From Asterias rubens (lineage: Eukaryota; Echinodermata; Asteroidea; Forcipulatida; Asteriidae), in the NCBI RefSeq assembly GCF_902459465.1, contig NC_047065.1:9245521-9309520 (forward strand): DNA of 64,000 bases, given 5' to 3'. Shown here in pieces: positions 53,099-63,987 of the stretch. Below the pieces are notes generated by a model. The model ran no database searches and was not told the origin of the DNA. It saw only the letters and a program-made list of their open reading frames with translations. Numbering within the stretch: the stretch's first letter is position 1; each line of letters begins with the position of its first letter. A program made the position numbers and the translations under genes.

Positions 53099-54246
53099 AG
53101 AACAACAAAGAAATAAGAATTCCTTACTATATAATAGGGTCTTCAGTTTTCAATGATTTAGTTTCGTGTTATACAAATAGATTGTACTCAACATGTTTTT
53201 CTTACTGTATAACCTTTGAGATAAGTTACTCTCAACCCTTTTGGTCAAACTTCCCAAAATGTCTTACTAAAGTGAAGAAACAAATTTTCAACTAAGCTGT
53301 ATTAGCCAAGACCCCTGGCACATTAAATAGCACTTGTATAACTGTAGAAATCGTTTTCAATTATTTGAAAAATTAAAATAAAAAATTGATATAAAACTTT
53401 CAATTTAAAGCAAAATCGTCGCAGCTTATCTTGTTCACAAGAAAAACAGTGCCAAACTATTAAACCCTCTTAGCCTCTGCCATAAAATAGATACATCAAT
53501 TCTGTATTCACCATCGGTACAAAATATTATACACAACACTATAGTCAACTCCACAATCTCCCAATGCAAAAAGAATCAATTATTTCTCTTGACCAGTATA
53601 AACAAACAAGTTGACAAATTTGGGGGTCCGATTAGCCTTTTGTATTTTAGAATAGCGTGTTATGTTTCATTGGAATTGCCATCACTTTTTTAGACATGAA
53701 ATTACACAACTTTAAAACCAGCCACATTTCTGAATTGCCAAAAAGAAATGGGCTATCCATTCTTTATCCCCATATCAAAAATGGACATCTTCAGAGATGG
53801 TCATTTCTGAGTGCTGATAATATTACTCTCCGGTTTTCATCCCAAAGTTATACCTTTCAAATGCAATACAAATGGGAGAAGATGTATTTGTGTCTACGGC
53901 ACTCCCTCACCGTGCAAAACAGCAGGCTTGTGTACCTCAGATCAGAAAATAGTAACACTAAACTCGGATGCTTGTATTCGCATGAACCGTTAAGAATAAG
54001 TATTGGAGTTACTATAACTTGAAAATAATCGTATAACATTACACTTTATTTAGTTTTATCTTCAAGAACGATACGTCATACAGTTTTTGATTATAGAGTG
54101 AAATTAAAATGTATCAGCTATGTATGATTATAGTTAAAAATAAAACTATAAATTCGAGAGATATCAAGAATGTTTTCAAAGGTACATAAAATATACTTTT
54201 ACCCAATGCAATGATTTATTATATAGAATAATCGGTACAATTATCA
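53099..54246. other. Unassigned DNA within the long relic
   Basis: A frame of 121 codons at 53657-54022 is open but unrecognised; overlapping frames on both strands make a real protein doubtful. No repeat is seen. Confidence 0.4.
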
Positions 54247-55080
54247 AAAGTTAAACAATCCGATACAGGAGGATTATAAGGAACCATCATATGAACTGTT
54301 TGGAATGAACTATAATGCAAAGTTTAATTTGAGAGAGATCCCAGTAGAAACCCGGAGGGCTTAAAGAGCCATGATTCAGATGAATCAAGAGAGTTGTCAA
54401 AGGATAGAAAGGAACACTTTACACATGATATAGAAAACTTGATTTAATCATTATTAGCATTATTATTATAATTATTATTATTTAATAAAGTTAAACAATC
54501 CGATACAGGAGGCTTATAAGGAACCATAATATGAATTGTTTGGAATTAACTATAATGCGAAGTTTAATTTGAGAGAGATCCCTGTAGAAACCCGGAGGGC
54601 TTAAAGAGCCATGATTCAGATGAAGCAAGAGAGTTGTCAAAGGATAGAAAGGAACACTTTACACATGATATAGAAAACTTGATTTAATCATTATTAGCAT
54701 TATTATTATAATTATTATTATTTAATAAAGTTAAACAATCCGATACAGGAGGCTTATAAGGAACCATAATATGAATTGTTTGGAATTAACTATAATGCGA
54801 AGTTTAATTTGAGAGAGATCCCTGTAGAAACCCGGAGGGCTTAAAGAGCCATGATTCAGATAAAGCAAGAGAGTTGTCAAAGGTGCCACTTTACACATGA
54901 TCTAGAAAACTTGATTTGATCATTATTATTTTTATAGTTATTATTATTAAATAAAGTTAAACAATCCGATACAGGAGGCTTATAAGGAACCATTATATGA
55001 AGTGCGAAGTGTAATTTGAGAGAGATCCCGGTAGAAACCCGGAGGGCTTAAAGAGCCATGATTCAGATGAATCATTGAGA
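54247..55080 (+). repeat. ~240-bp tandem repeat, four units
   Basis: The anchor agttaaacaatccgatacag occurs near 54250, 54490, 54730 and 54957. Units 2 and 3 are almost identical; unit 4 is shortened. The spacer is an (ATT)n-rich stretch. No coding potential. Confidence 0.9.
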
Positions 55081-55315
55081 AACGGTGACATGTACTAACT
55101 ACTAACTTATTAATAATAAACTGTTATACTAATTGTCTACAACTACACTGTATTCTAATGTTTAGTACGAACTACACTATGCAGTTTAACAACGGCCCAC
55201 TCCCATGATTTAATAAATTCTGAAACTAAATAATGTTTTCAAGGTGTGTTTATTGTGTGTCCTACAATAAAGTGAAACTGTTTTTCATGCGTATGAGCGC
55301 AGCGAAGGAGCATGA

Positions 55316-55925
55316 AAAAAAATAAAAAATTAAAACCTCATGGGCCAGGTCATTATCAAGGTTACCATGGGCACCCTCTTAAACTTCCGTGTAGTTGTGC
55401 CCTGCCCATGTGGTCTGGATTTGTGAATTAGACCCTTCAAAATTTGGTGAACAAAATTAAAGTGAAATTGTCCGTATGTGTGCTCTGCAAAGTACGTATT
55501 TTGTTGGTTAAGTTTGTTGATTTTTCAAAAAATCTGAAAGTTAAAACCTTATTGGCTGGGTGTGTTCCTTATTGGACCCTCTAGTTAATGTACATGTAGG
55601 TGGTGCCCGTCGGCCAATGGGGTATGATCTCAAACGAGTAAATGGTCCTTGTTTGATGTCGTCATTTGACTTTCATGTCAAACAAGAACTAGGTAGTCGT
55701 ATGAATGTCAAACACCAGTTACTGGTTTGACATCAAACCCCATTGGCCGGTCGCGGTGAGTCACATTGGTGTTTCATGTGTGTGATCGTTGCGATGAGAC
55801 GGGCTGAATAACAAATTTTGTCGTGTGCACGTGATAATATGTCGTGCGCACAAGATAATTAAAAAAAATAAAAATTTAATGTCCCTTTTAATAGGGGCTC
55901 CGTAGTATCGTGTACTTCTAGAAAC
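55316..55925. other. Unassigned DNA
   Basis: Two loosely similar stretches (aaaacctcatgggccagg near 55331; aaaaccttattggctggg near 55542), each preceded by an A-rich block, hint at old tandem sequence. A gtcaaac/gtttgac inverted pair lies near 55678-55731. No gene is seen. Confidence 0.4.
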
Positions 55926-55959
55926 TATAAGGCTCCCCCGTGAGCGGGGGAGCCTTATA
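55926..55959. repeat. Perfect 15-bp-arm hairpin
   Basis: TATAAGGCTCCCCCG, loop tgag, CGGGGGAGCCTTATA. Flanked by cttctagaaac and actttccagaag. The same arm words occur at 46.57 and 48.84-48.94 kb. Confidence 0.9.
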
Positions 55960-56190
55960 CTTTCCAGAAGTAGGTATCATGTATCACCCGCTCTCTAAAA
56001 TTCTTACACTGTGCGTGCATCAAGCGACTCATTCCTTTGAGGTAATTGCGGCACACAAAGCAAAATGTTGGCCTATAATAAATTGTACGTTTTGATTTAG
56101 TTTTAAAAAATAAGGTCAATCATTCTCCTAAATGTAGCGTCGTCGGGCGGGGTGGGATAAACAACATAACATTATTTTTAAGAAAAGGTT

Positions 56191-56281
56191 TTTCTCAACA
56201 GCTCCCCATTACTCGTTACCAACTAAAGTTTTATGCTAATAATTATATAAAGTAATTACCAATAGTGTCCACTGCCTTTAA
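56191..56281 (+). mobile_element. TTAA-type MITE, right-end fragment
   Basis: Only the last ~90 bp remain (cagctccccattactcgtta ... agtgtccactgcctttaa), ending at TTAA 56278-56281. Confidence 0.8.
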
Positions 56282-56610
56282 AGCAATCGCACAACATCGG
56301 TAAACAGTAATGTCCAAAGGCCCACACTTCGTGTATCACAATTTATATATAAAATAACAAACCTGTTAAAATTTAGGCTCAATCGGTCATTGGAGTCGGG
56401 AGAAAATAACAGGAAAACCCACCCTTGTTTCTGCATGTTTCGCCGTGTCATGACTGTGTTTAAAATAAATCAGTTTTTCTCGATATTGAGAATTGATAAT
56501 TGTTTTAATGTTTTCTCAAAAAGTAAAGCATTTCATGGAATAATATTTCAAAGCAAGTCTTTCACCATTACCTTCTGTAAACCCTGTAAGTTATTTGTAA
56601 ATCTGTGAAC
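56282..56610 (+). repeat. Dispersed repeat paired with 34.24-34.54 kb
   Basis: Inverted partner of the 34.2-kb repeat, directly joined to the MITE fragment. Contains cccacacttcgtgtatcac and gtaaagcatttcatgg. No coding capacity. Confidence 0.75.
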
Positions 56611-56692
56611 TTTTAATTTTTGTTTGGTTCAGAAAGTGTCCAATGGCTTTTAACAGTGTTTTGATTGTTCTTTTTTCCCCGTCTTTTTGCAG

Positions 56693-57501
56693 CTGCTGAT
56701 AGCGATGATGTTGAGGTACATAGTGGCGTCATCTCCAAAACACGCTCTCTTCCTTGGTCATTTGGAAAATCTTGCGATGATGAAAAGAAGTACTACTTTT
56801 GGCAACAAAGTATGTTATTCACACATAAATTGTCCGTGAAGTATTCTTGCAGCATCCATAAAATGGATAAAAAAACTGTATCTTTTGCCAGCCTTAAACT
56901 AGTACAAGGTGCAAGTAAGTCCTGGTTACCTCCCATGTCGACTACCGATACACCTTCTGTTGTGTTGACAACCAAATCTGAAAACGTTCACAACAACAAC
57001 GACAGCAAGAACAGCCACCTTAAAGTTCATACATCAAAACAAAAGTGTCCTGAACATGTAATGGTTTGCAGGACTTATAAGGGACTGTTCAAACAAAAGC
57101 AATCTCATTGTGGTGATTATAAGCTGGAAGATCCCCAAAGGTATTTTACCTGCAAGTACTGTAACAAGCACTACATGTCTTTGGGAGCTTTGAAGATGCA
57201 TATTCGAACTCACACATTGCCATGTAAATGCCAATTTTGTGACAAGTCGTTTTCAAGAGCTTGGCTGCTGAAAGGTCATATCCGCACTCATACAGGGGAG
57301 AAGCCATTTTCTTGTTCTTATTGTCTGCGTGCGTTTGCTGATCACTCAAACCTTCGAGCTCATCTTCAAACTCATTTTGACATGAAGCGGTACAGCTGCC
57401 AGTCTTGTTCCAAGAGCTTCTCAAGAATGTCAATGTTGGTCAAACACCAGGAGACGGGTTGTTTGACTGAAATCTATCATTCAAATGAACTTTACATCTA
57501 A
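56693..57501 (+). CDS. Snail-family zinc-finger protein, last exon
   Basis: A C2H2 transcription repressor of the Snail/Slug group, probably acting in the nucleus on E-box DNA. The exon starts after a strong acceptor (pyrimidine tract and TTTTTGCAG ending 56692). Fingers, counted from 56665: a degenerate first finger (131-149; spacing altered, one His lost), then four good ones at 163-183, 189-209, 217-237 and 245-266. Diagnostic Snail words are [46 protein letters not shown] and [11 protein letters not shown]; the last finger ends in Cys, as in Snail. Stop TAA 57499-57501. The N-terminal SNAG repression motif must lie in an upstream exon; I did not find it here. The linker before the fingers (residues 11-128) matches nothing I know. 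It could be a diverged paralogue or a decaying copy. Confidence 0.88.
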
Positions 57502-57628
57502 GTTTCCCTTATTTCAAAGGTGAATTATATAGCTGGTCATGGTAAAAATAACTGTTGAACACCACCAATTCAATATATTGCAAGAACGTGGGATACAGAA
57601 ATATCATCTTGTGTTCTTCATCAATGTT

Positions 57629-57996
57629 TCAAGGTAGTGGACACTATTGCTAATTACTCAAAATATTTTTTAGCATAAAAAGTTACTTGGTAATGAGTAA
57701 TGGAGAGCTGTTGATGGTATAAAACATTGTGGGAAACGGCTCCCTATGAAGTAACATAGTTTTTGAGAAAGAAGTAATTTTCGACGAATTTGATTTCGAG
57801 ACCATAGAATTAGATTTTGAGGCATCTGAAAGCACGCAACTTCAAGTGGCAAGGGTGTTTTTTCTTTCATTATTATCTCGCAACTTCGACGACCATTTGA
57901 GCTCAAATTTTCACAGGTTCGTTATTTTATGCATATGTTGAGTTACACCAAATGACACTGGTCTTTGACAATGACCAATAGTGTCCAGTGTCTTAA
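57629..57996 (-). mobile_element. TTAA-type MITE 3' of the zinc-finger gene
   Basis: Reverse copy, about 365 bp, from tcaaggtagtggacactat to agtgtccagtgtcttaa, 127 bp after the stop codon. Internal blocks match the 13.1-kb copy. It may lie in the 3' untranslated region or just beyond it. Confidence 0.85.
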
Positions 57997-60005
57997 ATAG
58001 AGGTGACCCTTCAGCTAAATTAAGTATTAATAACCCCGTGGGACAGGATATTGACATTGTGCGAAATTACGATTACCTGAGCATAATATCTGACAGTCTG
58101 TGGAATTAGAGTGATCATTGCTCGGCGCTCATCACAAAGGGGTGCCAGTTAAATGTATTTTTTATGTAAATTAAATTATTTTCATGTAGACACGGAAACT
58201 ATGATTCTTTTTACTTATCCGTTTTTGAAAGTTTTACTCATAACTGTATGGTTTGTAACAATGGAGCAAGAAAACAAGATACTGGTATTGGTAATTTTTC
58301 ACAGGACTTGGGAAAGTACTGAGTATACAGTGCTAACAGTAACACACATCGGTGTATGGGTAAAAAAAAAATAATAATAATATTCTTTATCCCTGATGCA
58401 AATTTAACATCTATTAAGATACTGGTAGAATGAAACGGGTTGTGTGAAACAAGCATCAAAAGTCCTAGGGATAGACATAGATCTGGATGAAACTGGCAAA
58501 GAAAAGGTCCTATCTAAACCAGTCAAAATTAACATCGAACAAATGGTGCGGTAGGCGATGGCAGTCACTTTGATGCAAAACAATGATCAGCCCATACGTT
58601 AATTACATTCATTACTTTCCGTTAAGATGTTGTTTAATTGATTCCCTTGTGGTTAATTATTTTGTTTAATTTTATTTATCTAAATAATTGTCAGTAGTTA
58701 ATTATTATGTTTTTTTTGTTTTGTGTAATGCTTGTAATGTAAACACTGTTTCCTCCATGTAGGACCATTAAAAATGAATTGAAATCAAATTGAATTGAAT
58801 TTCTGTTTATAGCAAGCTCCCAAGCTTGTACAGATAAAATCCACATTAATAACATTTCATAACAAATGAAATTCAGCGCAGGCAACATTGTAACAAATTG
58901 GATGCAATGAATTGGGATTAAACTCCACCGGGGGGAAAAATAAGGGAGCAAACAAAACTAATTGGGGGACATAATCCACATTATTAGCATTACCAGAAGA
59001 GAAAAGTGTGGTTTTCTTTTATGGTGCTAGCTAGTTATGATGGATGAAACTGAGATTATTTCAGCGCAAACAACATTGTAACAAAAATTTGATGTAAACA
59101 AAAATAACTGGGAGGCATTTGCTCTCCCCCTTTCATATTTCATGGAACTTTCCCTCAAACTGTCAAATATGGGAAACATGTTTTATAGATCAGAGTAATT
59201 TAAATTGGTCAAAGGCACTGGGCAGAGACAAGAAACCATGTTGAAGTAGGTTAAAAACAAAATGTTATATTTATACGATGACCAACATCTCCCCACACGT
59301 TTCGCGGTGTACTCCTATGTAGTGAAGTAGAAACTATAATATTGAGTGTTGACAATCTATTTTCAAATACATTTGCGATGACCAACAGAGATTGTTATCA
59401 TCATGGGTTGTGTACTTCTGGACAAAGGGAAGAAACTATGTTGCCAATTTTTATCTAAAAGTACAATGACCAAAAAGGGTTAATCTCACCCAACCTCGTT
59501 CCCAGGGGTGATCGATCTCACCACGCCATTTTTTCCCAGCATGCCTTGCTCGATCATAGAGGTATCGCTACGGCATTTGCTCATGGTAGCTGAGTTGTTT
59601 GCTGGACCTCACCATACTCCTGCGCTGAGGGAAGAAACTATGTTAAAGTGTTTAAGCAACTTGGTTTTGTTTGAATAATATGACCGAAGTGTAAATCTCA
59701 CAATGGGTGTCCATGTGCACTCCTGGTCAAAGGGAAGAACTATGACGATGTTATAAAGGTCTATTAATAAATTCCCCAGACAGTTTCTCCATTTTGATTG
59801 GTTCAGAAGACTGTCACATGGGGGTGTTTAAACGGATGATAAAACCGCAGCCAGAAGTGTTTAAACATGGGCGGAAACGCGAGCTTGCACCTGTGCTTAT
59901 AAGACAGTTTATTCATTCCTTTTGGTTGAGAGCAACAGCTGGAACACCTGTGTCACATCACGCGATACGTGCACGCCAATCTCCTTACAAGGAGTTTTTA
60001 CCAGA
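57997..60005. other. Unassigned DNA
   Basis: No gene recognised in 2 kb. Between 59220 and 59750 a phrase like gggaagaaactatgtt recurs four times at irregular spacing (59228, 59428, 59629, 59731), perhaps a decayed long-period repeat. Confidence 0.4.
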
Positions 60006-60340
60006 GGGCCTAACAGAGTGTTTAGCAAAATGCTAAGCAAATTGTTGTGCTTAGCAGCTCTATGAAATTGGGCCCATCTGTTAAACTTACCGGGTCGGTA
60101 ATATAACTAACCGGGCCGGTAGGTTAACAATAGCAGTACAGACCCAAAAGTCCAATGCGAACATAGACTTGACTCTTGACCAAGCCCTTTTGCAGAAATG
60201 CTACGGAAGCCGGATAGTGCTAGGAGATAAACGTGACATCCGCCGGATAATAAGGGCACTATCAGGCTTCCGTAGAATGCAAGCATCACTAAACAATAGT
60301 TTTCTAGCACCGACCGTGACGGAATTTGGACTAGCCATGG
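60006..60340. other. Unassigned DNA
   Basis: 60025-60075 holds tgctaagcaaattgttgtgc and ctctatgaaattgggccc, words I associate with a common dispersed invertebrate repeat (memory only). A ccgggtcggtaa.../aaccgggccggtagg pair follows near 60091-60125. Overlapping short frames at 60107-60440 are not recognised. Confidence 0.35.
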
Positions 60341-60377
60341 TGCAAGACGTTCTTGTTGAGTTAGTAAAACCCATTGG

Positions 60378-60764
60378 GCTATATATATTGACTAGAGCGC
60401 TAACTTGCTCTGCGTTTTGAAGCCAATTGGGCGCAGACATGTTTGATGTGTTGCGTGACTACGGAATGATTTTTAATTTTTAAGAACACACATTGCCGCG
60501 TTTTTTTTACATTCGGCGTGTGCGCTTACGTACGCGACTGCCCATTCGCGTACGTTCGCACTACGAAAACCGTAAATTGACGTACTAAAAAAAAGTATAC
60601 GCGCCTTTTAAACATGACGCACATGACGCTCGCAGTTTGTCGTACAAAATTTCAACATTTTGTATTGGTTTGTACATAAACATGGATGCGCCCACACAGC
60701 TTCAAAACCTTAGTGCGTGTACATTGGGGTGTTACTGTTAGCGCTCTAGTCAATATATATAGCT
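60378..60764. mobile_element. Inverted-repeat element, ~385 bp
   Basis: gctatatatattgactagag plus cgctaac (60378-60404) and its complement (60737-60763) face each other. The interior is rich in cg-containing words such as gcgtacg. Non-coding; a possible MITE. Confidence 0.7.
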
Positions 60765-61181
60765 CTATGGTAAAACCATAAACCATACACTCAACACACT
60801 ACACACACATCGTGACTAAACCGCCGATAGAGGGTGTCCTCTGGAACCGCGAAATCCGTTGTTGTGGGTGTGCGATGGGTGCACCCTAGTAAATGACAGA
60901 TTTCAGGGCCAAAACTTTCAGGGATTGTTGAAATGACCCATGCCATTGTATCATGGGGTTACCTAACTCACAATTTCAGGTGGTTTGGGTGAGCCAGGCC
61001 CCGACAAAATGGTCCTATTTTTCGTTCACAAGACACCTTTCCCATGGCTGCTTCTGTGTTTCTAAGAAATCACCTCTAAGACGTTTTTTTTCCATTGCGA
61101 CTGCCGTATAGCTAGTTAGCTCGGGGGACCCCGGACTAGCTACCCACATAAAATAATATAAAAACTGAAGTTTGCATGCAC

Positions 61182-62113
61182 TAATATTGTCGTTCGTACC
61201 ACGAACTGACTTAACTCGTTCACTGTTTTAAAAAACGTGTTCGGAGAAAATCACGATTGAAGTTGCACTACTTACCAACTTGATTGTATTATTTTATGAT
61301 GAAAACAAAGCTGAATACTTTATTCATACAGAACTATCAATGTGTTTTCATCCCTAAAACTATTTTAATAAGCAATTAATTCCTAAACAGATAGGTCACT
61401 TCGTGAAAATGAAAATTTCATTTTTGCCTGCAGCGTGCTGTGTACAAACCAATGTGTAATAGAGACCTATCGAGATCGGTCACATAGGATTTGAGGCATT
61501 GCATGGAGGTATCAATGTATGTTGGGTTTGCGGTAACACCATGTGTGTATCTACTTGCCAGGTAGAGTTTGTTTTTAGAGAACTGTCTTGCTTTATTCTA
61601 CTGCCGCGGAGTAGATAATCGGAGGTTCGGGAGACTTCTCAGTTCTGAAAAGAACTTTCCTGCTTTTTAACTATTACCAGGGCAGATGGTATAGAAATAG
61701 ACTGGACTACTACTAGAGCTTATAGGATCATAATTAACTGTACTGCCGCGGAGTCAGTTCTGAATTGGTCTCAACGTTTCGACTAGCTTGCTCTAGTCAT
61801 AGTCAGGAGACCGGTCACTTTGTGAAAATACTACGCTCCCCAGTTAGTACGAAAATTTTCACTTAGCGCATAGTTTAACCATTGAGCGCGCGACGTATCT
61901 AGATAAGTCACTTTGTGAAAAGACAAAATGGCACTATCTATAGCGATGCGTCGTTCTTACTAATTAGTGTAATTACAAAACTATTACATATAAGGCACTG
62001 AAACTTGCTGATAATGTTAACAGCATTGAGTTTGTCAATAATTTGTTGTAAAAAAAAATGCAAAAATGTGTGATTTGAGTCAGTTAGGTCAGTTCGTGGT
62101 ACGACCGACGATA
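61182..62113. mobile_element. Inverted-repeat element, ~930 bp
   Basis: Ends share about 33 bp with a few mismatches: tcgtaccacgaactgac on the left (61193-61210), gtcagttcgtggtacga on the right (62087-62104). Inside, tactgccgcggagt occurs twice (61599, 61740) and gtcacttcgtgaaaa-like words three times. No transposase. Superfamily unknown. Confidence 0.65.
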
Positions 62114-62244
62114 TACTGGCAAACTACCCAGTGAAGTCTAGATTATAAGAGCCGCCTCTTATTTAGTATCTTTAGAGCCGTCCAGTAAACTAAATCATAC
62201 CATGGCGGGCGCACTTTGTCGATTTACAATTTCGCGTAGTACAT

Positions 62245-62282
62245 ACCAAAGATCGTATACGCGGCGCTATACGATCTTTGGT
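62245..62282. repeat. Perfect 15-bp-arm palindrome
   Basis: ACCAAAGATCGTATA and TATACGATCTTTGGT around cgcggcgc. No flanking poly(T), so it is not an obvious terminator or RNA gene. Confidence 0.85.
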
Positions 62283-62417
62283 ACATGATACTATACACTA
62301 TATATCAAGCACCATATAGTCTATGTACAGTGTACTATACTAAGACTAGACTATAGGATTGCGGCTCAGAATTATTCGCGGTGGCCACGGAGGAGGAGCT
62401 TGGAAAATCTGGGCTCT

Positions 62418-62602
62418 GGTAAGGTTTTTCCCTTTTTCTTTAAAACATATCGTCAAGTTTTTCATTAGATATGAAATAATTCTAATTTACCTCAATGAGA
62501 TATCCGTTTTTAAGTTTTACTTTTGTAAAAATGAGTGAAAAACTGGTGGCGCCAACATGCCTACTGCTACTCTACCATGTCTACGGTACGGAAAGTTACC
62601 CC
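62418..62602 (+). mobile_element. GGCGCC-type MITE, decayed copy
   Basis: Keeps the core tagatatgaaataat ... tacctcaatgagatatcc and gtgaaaaactggtggcgcc, but both ends are altered and a ~40-bp insertion splits the right arm. Confidence 0.7.
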
Positions 62603-62604
62603 AT

Positions 62605-62934
62605 TCATCCAAACCATTGCCAGATTGCCTGGTATTTTGAGTTATGAACTGTTGCATAGACTTAGAGGATCAAGTTTGTGTTCTTATAATTTGTGTAATG
62701 ATTTTTGAAAGAAGTAAAAATCGGGCAAGTTGTACGTGCTGGACCATTTCGCCCCGATGTGTGCACAGATTCTCGATCTCGTAATCCTCCGGACCCTCCT
62801 CCATTTATCGCAACTTATTACACGGGTCCTACTACTTGCCGCCAACTCGCCGTCAACTCACTTGTGCTGTCAACTCGCCGTCAACTCATCAAATATACAT
62901 TTAAAATCCACAAACGAAGCATAGGACTGTAAAG
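62605..62934. repeat. IR-B fragment and gtcaactcgcc tandem
   Basis: 62690-62800 matches an IR-B arm (atgatttttgaaag, ttgtacgtg(c/t)tggacca). 62838-62890 has four ccgtcaactcgcc-like words, complementary to the gagttgacggc words at 63308-63355 on the far side of a MITE; together they may be ends of one IR-A-like element. Confidence 0.6.
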
Positions 62935-63074
62935 GGATAACTTTCCGTATGGCGCCACCACTTTTTCACTCATCTTTACAAAAAGGGATATCTCATTGAG
63001 GTAAATTAGATACTATATATATTATTTCATATCGAGTGAAAAAGTGGTGGCGCCATATATATGGAAACTTTTCC
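62935..63074 (-). mobile_element. GGCGCC-type MITE, copy 4
   Basis: ggataactttccgtatggcg ... tggcgccatatatatggaaacttttcc; same orientation as the 17.63-kb copy, with a small AT expansion in the right arm. Confidence 0.85.
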
Positions 63075-63560
63075 CTCGTGAATTTTTTTTCTCGAAGCAG
63101 CAAAACCGTCGGCCGCCATCTTACTTCTTCACATGGATTAGTCTTGGCCCAAGGTGTCAATGATTGGTACTTTTTTTTATCAACACAAAGTCGTTTTTGT
63201 GAATGAAATTTTACCAAAAACCCTGAGAAATATGTAGTTTAGCCCAGCCAGGGCCAGACTTAACACTTCCGTGCCCCATTTAAAAAAGAAATCATGTAAA
63301 TTTAATGGGTTGACGGCACGAAAATGAGTTGACGGCGAGTTGACGAGTTGACTGCAGTAGTAAGACCGCAACTACACTACTACAGAGCTATGGTACTGGC
63401 TGTTTGCGCAAATTTCAATTCTCGCGCCAACTTCGGCTTGGAGTCGGCTTAACGCGCAAACCGACGCAAATTTCAGTCTTTGTGCAAAATCGATGCTGTC
63501 AAAACAATTTTTTAACACCATCTTTTGCTGCATTTAATCGTAGGGTCATACTCATAATAT
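63075..63560. other. Unassigned DNA with gagttgacg tandem
   Basis: 63308-63355 holds four gagttgac words. The remainder shows no gene or repeat. Confidence 0.45.
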
Positions 63561-63561
63561 A

Positions 63562-63649
63562 GGCCCAAGGTGATGTCAAAACCATGACTGCTCGAAGCGA
63601 AGCTGAGGGCATAAATAGCCATAGTTTTGACATCACCTTGCTTGGGCCG
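63562..63649. repeat. ~88-bp inverted repeat
   Basis: ggcccaaggtgatgtcaaaa on the left, its near-complement (ttttgacatcaccttgcttgggcc) on the right; one-base difference. A short palindromic element. Confidence 0.8.
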
Positions 63650-63868
63650 GCTGTGCCCAGATTTAATATTAAGTAGCCGATATTTCTTTTATTATATATC
63701 GAACAAAGATTCTTCTGAATCTAATCAACAACACTACCTAAAGGTCGTCTGCGAAGAAGGTCGCGCTGTGACACGGAACGCTAGTCGTATACATATCATA
63801 AGAGTTGCGTTATTTTCAGGGCGGGCATAGTATTAATATAATACACATATTGACTGGCAAGAAGGTAT

Positions 63869-63987
63869 ACGTCTATTCCCACGAGGGACTTTGAGTGACC
63901 AGAAGAGCGACCTATTTCTAGAGGTCGAAGGCCGATGGAAATAGGCCCCTCTTCTGGTCACTCACAGGCCCGAGGGGGAATAGACGT
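63869..63987. repeat. ~118-bp inverted repeat near the window end
   Basis: Nested arms: acgtctattccc / ggggaatagacgt outside and gagtgaccagaagag / cctcttctggtcactc inside, with a further cctatttc/gaaatagg pair at the centre. No gene is seen. Confidence 0.8.

Larger units (their letters stand above)
50581..55315 (+). mobile_element. DIRS-like retroelement relic, long copy (A2-RT-B2)
   Basis: A2 (50581-50815) follows B1 without a gap. Downstream are a gag zinc-knuckle remnant (CYNCRMQGHWSRE, 50898-50940, last Cys replaced by a stop), two RT fragments in a tandem duplication, unassigned DNA, a ~240-bp tandem array and B2 (55189-55315). No recombinase domain was found, so the DIRS-like call rests on RT and gag similarity and on the A-B-A-B layout. 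Confidence 0.6.

Noticed and set aside
62245..62282. Terminator or small RNA gene
   Set aside because: A perfect hairpin but no T-run or promoter boxes next to it.
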